64,000 nucleotides of DNA from assembly GCF_000715075.1 (NCBI RefSeq), contig NC_134082.1:137814948-137878947 (forward strand). The letters run 5' to 3'. This DNA is from Nicotiana tabacum. Taxonomy: Eukaryota; Streptophyta; Magnoliopsida; Solanales; Solanaceae. The position numbers and the translations under genes were made by a program. Positions 60,942 to 64,000 of this stretch are shown piece after piece. Within the stretch, counting starts at the first letter, position 1; the number at the start of each line of letters is the position of its first letter. The notes below the pieces were generated by a model. It made no database searches, was not told the DNA's origin, and worked only from the letters and a program-made list of their open reading frames with translations.

Positions 60942-61790
60942 ATCCTAGGAGAAAATTCATCAAACTAGGATTTGATATCTTATCTTAGGAGAAAGATTCA
61001 TCGGACTAAGATTTGATATCTTATCTTGGGAGAAAAATTTCATCAGACCAAGATTTTGACTCTAGGAGATAAATCGTCAGACTAGGTCCATTTTTTTGTG
61101 ATCTTAGGAGAAAGATTCATCCGACTAAGATTTTATCTTGGGAGAACAATTTCATCAGACCAAGATTTTGACTCTAGGAGATAAATCGTCAGACTAGGTC
61201 CATTTTGTTGTGATCTTAGGAGAAAGATTCATCCGACTAAGATTTTATCTTGGGAGAACAATTTCATCAGACCAAGATTTTGACTCTAGGAGATAAATCG
61301 TCAGACTAGGTCCATTTGTTGTGATCTTAGGAGAAAGATTCATCCGACTAAGATTTTATCTTGGGAGAACAATTTCATCAGACCAAGATTTTGAATCTAG
61401 GAGATAAATCGTCAGACTAGGTCCATTTTGTTGTGATCTTAGGAGAAAGATTCATCCGACTAAGATTTTATCATGGGAGAACAATTTCATCAGACCAAGA
61501 TTTTGACTCTAGGAGATAAATCGTCAGACTAGGTCCATTTTGTTGTGATCTTAGGAGAAAGATTCATCCGACTAAGATTTTATCTTGGGAGAACAATTTC
61601 ATCAGACCAAGATTTTGACTCTAGGAGATAAATCGTCAGACTAGGTCCATTTTGTTGTGATCTTAGGAGAAAGATTCATCCGACTAAGATTTGATATCTT
61701 ATCTTGGGAGAAAAATTTCATCGGACCAAGATTGTATCGGGAGGTAAATTCATCAGACTAGGACTTTTTATCCTAGGAGAAAAATGTAGT
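60942..61790 (-). repeat. 112-bp higher-order tandem array of hairpin monomers
   Basis: Units begin near 61101, 61213, 61324, 61436, 61548 and 61660 (spacing 111-112 bp), with variant monomers on both sides. Each unit has three monomers of about 34-42 bp, and each monomer starts and ends with inverted repeats: ATCTTAG/CTAAGAT, ATCTTGG/CCAAGAT and a bulged GACTCTAG/CTAGGTC. Confidence 0.92.
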
Positions 61791-61859
61791 AAAGATCAAT
61801 GATTTGAGAAACTTACCTTCGTAATTTCTTCTTTTCTTTTCTCCTTCCTTTGCGCTGCT

Positions 61860-62670
61860 TTGTTCTTGCTTGCTGGGGATAATACCACTGTGGGAGTCTC
61901 CTTTCTTCCCCTCCTTCAAATTTGTTTTTGGTTTTTTTTTTCTTCAACACTGCTGGGGATAAAAGTGTTATCTTCTTGGGATAACGTTGTTGAGGATAAC
62001 GCTGCTGGGGAATTTTATCCCTTCAAATCGATGCTTCATTCTTTTGGAAGCTGCTGGGGATGATAATGGCTCTTTGCTTTTCTGAGCACAAGTGTCATCC
62101 CTTTATTCTGTCTGCTGGGGATAACTTCCTCCATTGGAAACTTATTATGTTGGGGGAAACCCTGGTTCAAAGACCACTTCCTTGGTGCTATTTTTATTCT
62201 TCCTCAAATGGGTACCTGATTTTCCAGAAAATTTTCTAACTGAAAAGAAAATTTTCTGCCCCAGTTTGACAATCTTTCTTGTGGCATGCATTTCCGACAT
62301 CAATGCCATTTCCTTTACCTGTTTTAAACAAAATTTGTTAGTTTAAAACGCGGTGGTTGGTTGTGATACTCCTACTTGGGATGGCTTTCCCCTTTCTCCT
62401 TCCTTGCTCTGCATTCCACAAGGGACGATATTATTTGCTGAGGATAATCCTTTTCTGCTAGGGATATCCCTCTTCTTTCGTGGCATGACTCGGAGACTTG
62501 CATTTTTCCGACCTTTTAGTCTCGCATGAATTTTCCAAGTCATGCTTATTGCTCTCCTTGTTTGTCCACGGGCCTTGGCCTTCAGGTTTTAATAACCTCT
62601 GATTTTGGCAAGGATATCCCTCTTGACACTCGTCAATCCTTTTGTCAATTCCCTTTTGCTGGGGATATCT
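61860..62670 (-). repeat. Dispersed CTGCTGGGGATAA repeats
   Basis: About ten copies of TGCTGGGGATAA or GCTGGGGATATC spaced irregularly by 25-300 bp, some within GGGATATCCC palindromes (near 62460 and 62610). No coding signal; the short frames here differ in every copy. Confidence 0.7.
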
Positions 62671-63019
62671 TTCTTGACACTGGCCTTGTGCTCGTTCCTT
62701 GCTGACTATACCACTTGGATGTACTAGCCATATCTCATCTTGCATAATTGGAAAGCTGATGGCCTATTTTGAAGTCATTTCCCACTGGTTCTGACCAAAC
62801 AGACTCTATTGGGGAATTTTCTATGAAAGGAGAAAGATAAAAAGGAATAGAATAAAAGACAAAGGAAAAAGATGACTCTTTAACAAAAGAAATTATAAAT
62901 AAAAACCTATCAAACGCAGACACCGACTCTAATGGTCATGACATGCATATGTGGCCTATCCTCCGTCGTCAATCGTCTTTCAAGATCTTCCCTTGACTAT
63001 CCTCCATCTGATTCCCAAT

Positions 63020-63250
63020 CTTATTCGACTTGTAGTGTCCAAAAGGTTTTCACCATCAAGTCTCTCTCATTTTGGTTTTTCTCTCATCTTTTATCGCCTT
63101 ATGGTGTCCGTGAAGATTTTCACCGATAAGACTCTCTCATTTATATCACTTTCCAGCTGGGGATTTGGAGTGTTGCCGGTATGACTCTCTCTGCTGGAGA
63201 TTAGAGTCCTTTCTGTTGTGGAACAGAGTATTATGTTAACCGGTAAGACT
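63020..63250 (-). repeat. Short tandem repeat, ~71-bp unit
   Basis: GTGTCC...TTTTCACC...AAGACTCTCTCATTT occurs twice in tandem (about 63032 and 63103), with a third partial copy near 63238. Confidence 0.6.
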
Positions 63251-63539
63251 CTCATTTGTCTGACTTGGCATCTTTTGCAGACTGATCAGAAGGTCTTTCT
63301 TTGGACCGTAATGTGGGTTTTTTGGATAGGCTTAGAAAGAAAGGGTATTAAAGGCTAAAAAACAAATCAATTTGGGGTTCAAAATTACAACCTTCGAAAT
63401 CATATTTGTTTATAACAAGCGCAACCCTTGCCCCAGTTTCTTGCTTGGGGATTATTTATTAAATTTTTTTTATTTATTACACCATGCATACCATGCACAT
63501 TATGCACACTATGCACCCTATGACCGAGCCGTGAAGCGC

Positions 63540-63575
63540 CTACGTATCCTCTTTGAGGAATCAGGTCAAACGTAG
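63540..63575. other. Structured motif, copy 2
   Basis: Outer stem CTACGT/ACGTAG (63540-63545 with 63570-63575) and inner stem TCCTC-TTT-GAGGA (63547-63559), with GGAATCAGGTCAA between, as in copy 1 at 57735-57773. Confidence 0.65.
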
Positions 63576-63579
63576 TTCC

Positions 63580-64000
63580 CAATTCCTCTGTTTTCTTCTG
63601 ACTTTCTTTTGTTTTTTGTTATCATTTTTCTCTCATTTTTCGTTTTTTTTTATTATTATTATTTTTTTTGTTGATTTTTTCTTTACCTTCCAGGCTCGTA
63701 TTTCCTAGTCGTTGCTATTGATTCCGAACGAGGGGTATGAAAGAAAATAAAATAAGGCTCAAAAGGGGTAACGAAGGATAAAGTGTTTAGGTAGCAGAAC
63801 AAAATGCCTTCGTCATTCCAGTCTTCAAAACATGCCAAGTGCAAACAACACAATTGAACATAGATTTATAGTCTCTTCCGACGGTGCTGGCCTTGACAAT
63901 TATGTTAAACACTTACTTTTCATTTGTCCTTTCTAAAGCACTGCTGGGCGACATTCTCACTCTCATGAACGACCCTCATGCCAATTCGGCGAATCTTGCA
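63580..64000. other. Right edge, no feature recognised
   Basis: T-rich and A-rich stretches of the H 3' region. No open frame with a domain, no repeat unit seen more than once and no LTR boundary. Confidence 0.6.

Larger units (their letters stand above)
53141..64000 (-). mobile_element. Element H: Ogre/Tat-like retrotransposon, 3' half
   Basis: On the minus strand this is a 3' LTR (53141-57597), a polypurine tract and more than 6 kb of 3' non-coding DNA full of tandem repeats, with the coding part right of the window. A long LTR plus a long satellite-bearing 3' region is characteristic of the Ogre/Tat lineage. No pol domain is inside the window to confirm it. Confidence 0.65.

Overview
The window is plant intergenic DNA made almost entirely of nested LTR retrotransposons. 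I found no host single-copy gene, no rRNA or tRNA gene and no CRISPR array. The LTR types (Del/Tekay-like LTRs of about 3 kb with tRNA-iMet primer sites, an Athila-like element, and an Ogre/Tat-like element with satellite-rich 3' sequence), AT-rich spacers and plant-type TATA boxes suggest a large Solanaceae genome; Nicotiana or a relative is my guess from remembered repeat style, not a proven assignment. Element letters A-H are mine.

Layout. The oldest visible layer is a plus-strand Del-like LTR, H1 (37590-39336 and onward). Minus-strand element A sits in it: gag at 1-542 and 5' LTR at 34628-37589, the rest off the left edge. A's 5' leader is split by plus-strand solo LTR B (583-34463 when its inserts are ignored). 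B holds two insertions. C (2499-12878) is a 10.4-kb element with 3.2-kb LTRs and a non-coding internal region, so LARD-like. D is a minus-strand element with a similar non-coding interior (12985-33528). D's right LTR holds E (20049-30692), a complete but decayed minus-strand Del/Tekay chromovirus with a perfect TTAGG target duplication.

Right of A, H1 is interrupted by minus-strand Athila-like element F. F has a solo LTR (39337-40775), a partial internal region with gag, protease, RT/RNase H and integrase (about 43010-49670), and a second LTR (49671-51109). The flank right of F (H1 tail, an AT-rich block, and LTR fragment G) is present twice, at 40776-43005 and 51110-53140. From 53141 to the right edge lies the 3' half of a minus-strand Ogre/Tat-like element H: a 4.46-kb LTR, then a 3' region with 61-, 141- and 112-bp tandem repeats.

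The most interesting signals are not genes. (1) Several LTR families carry, directly upstream of the TATA box, an array of CpG-containing palindromic words, with a different word in each family. (2) The H 3' region has tandem arrays whose monomers are hairpins with compensatory stem changes, plus a two-stem motif present twice with paired substitutions. (3) Stem-loops sit just before the polypurine tract in C, E and H, and the C and E versions covary. (4) Twice, a solo LTR is followed by a copy of the flank and then a partial element, implying duplication plus LTR-LTR recombination. (5) All seven premature stops seen in the A and E reading frames are TAG.
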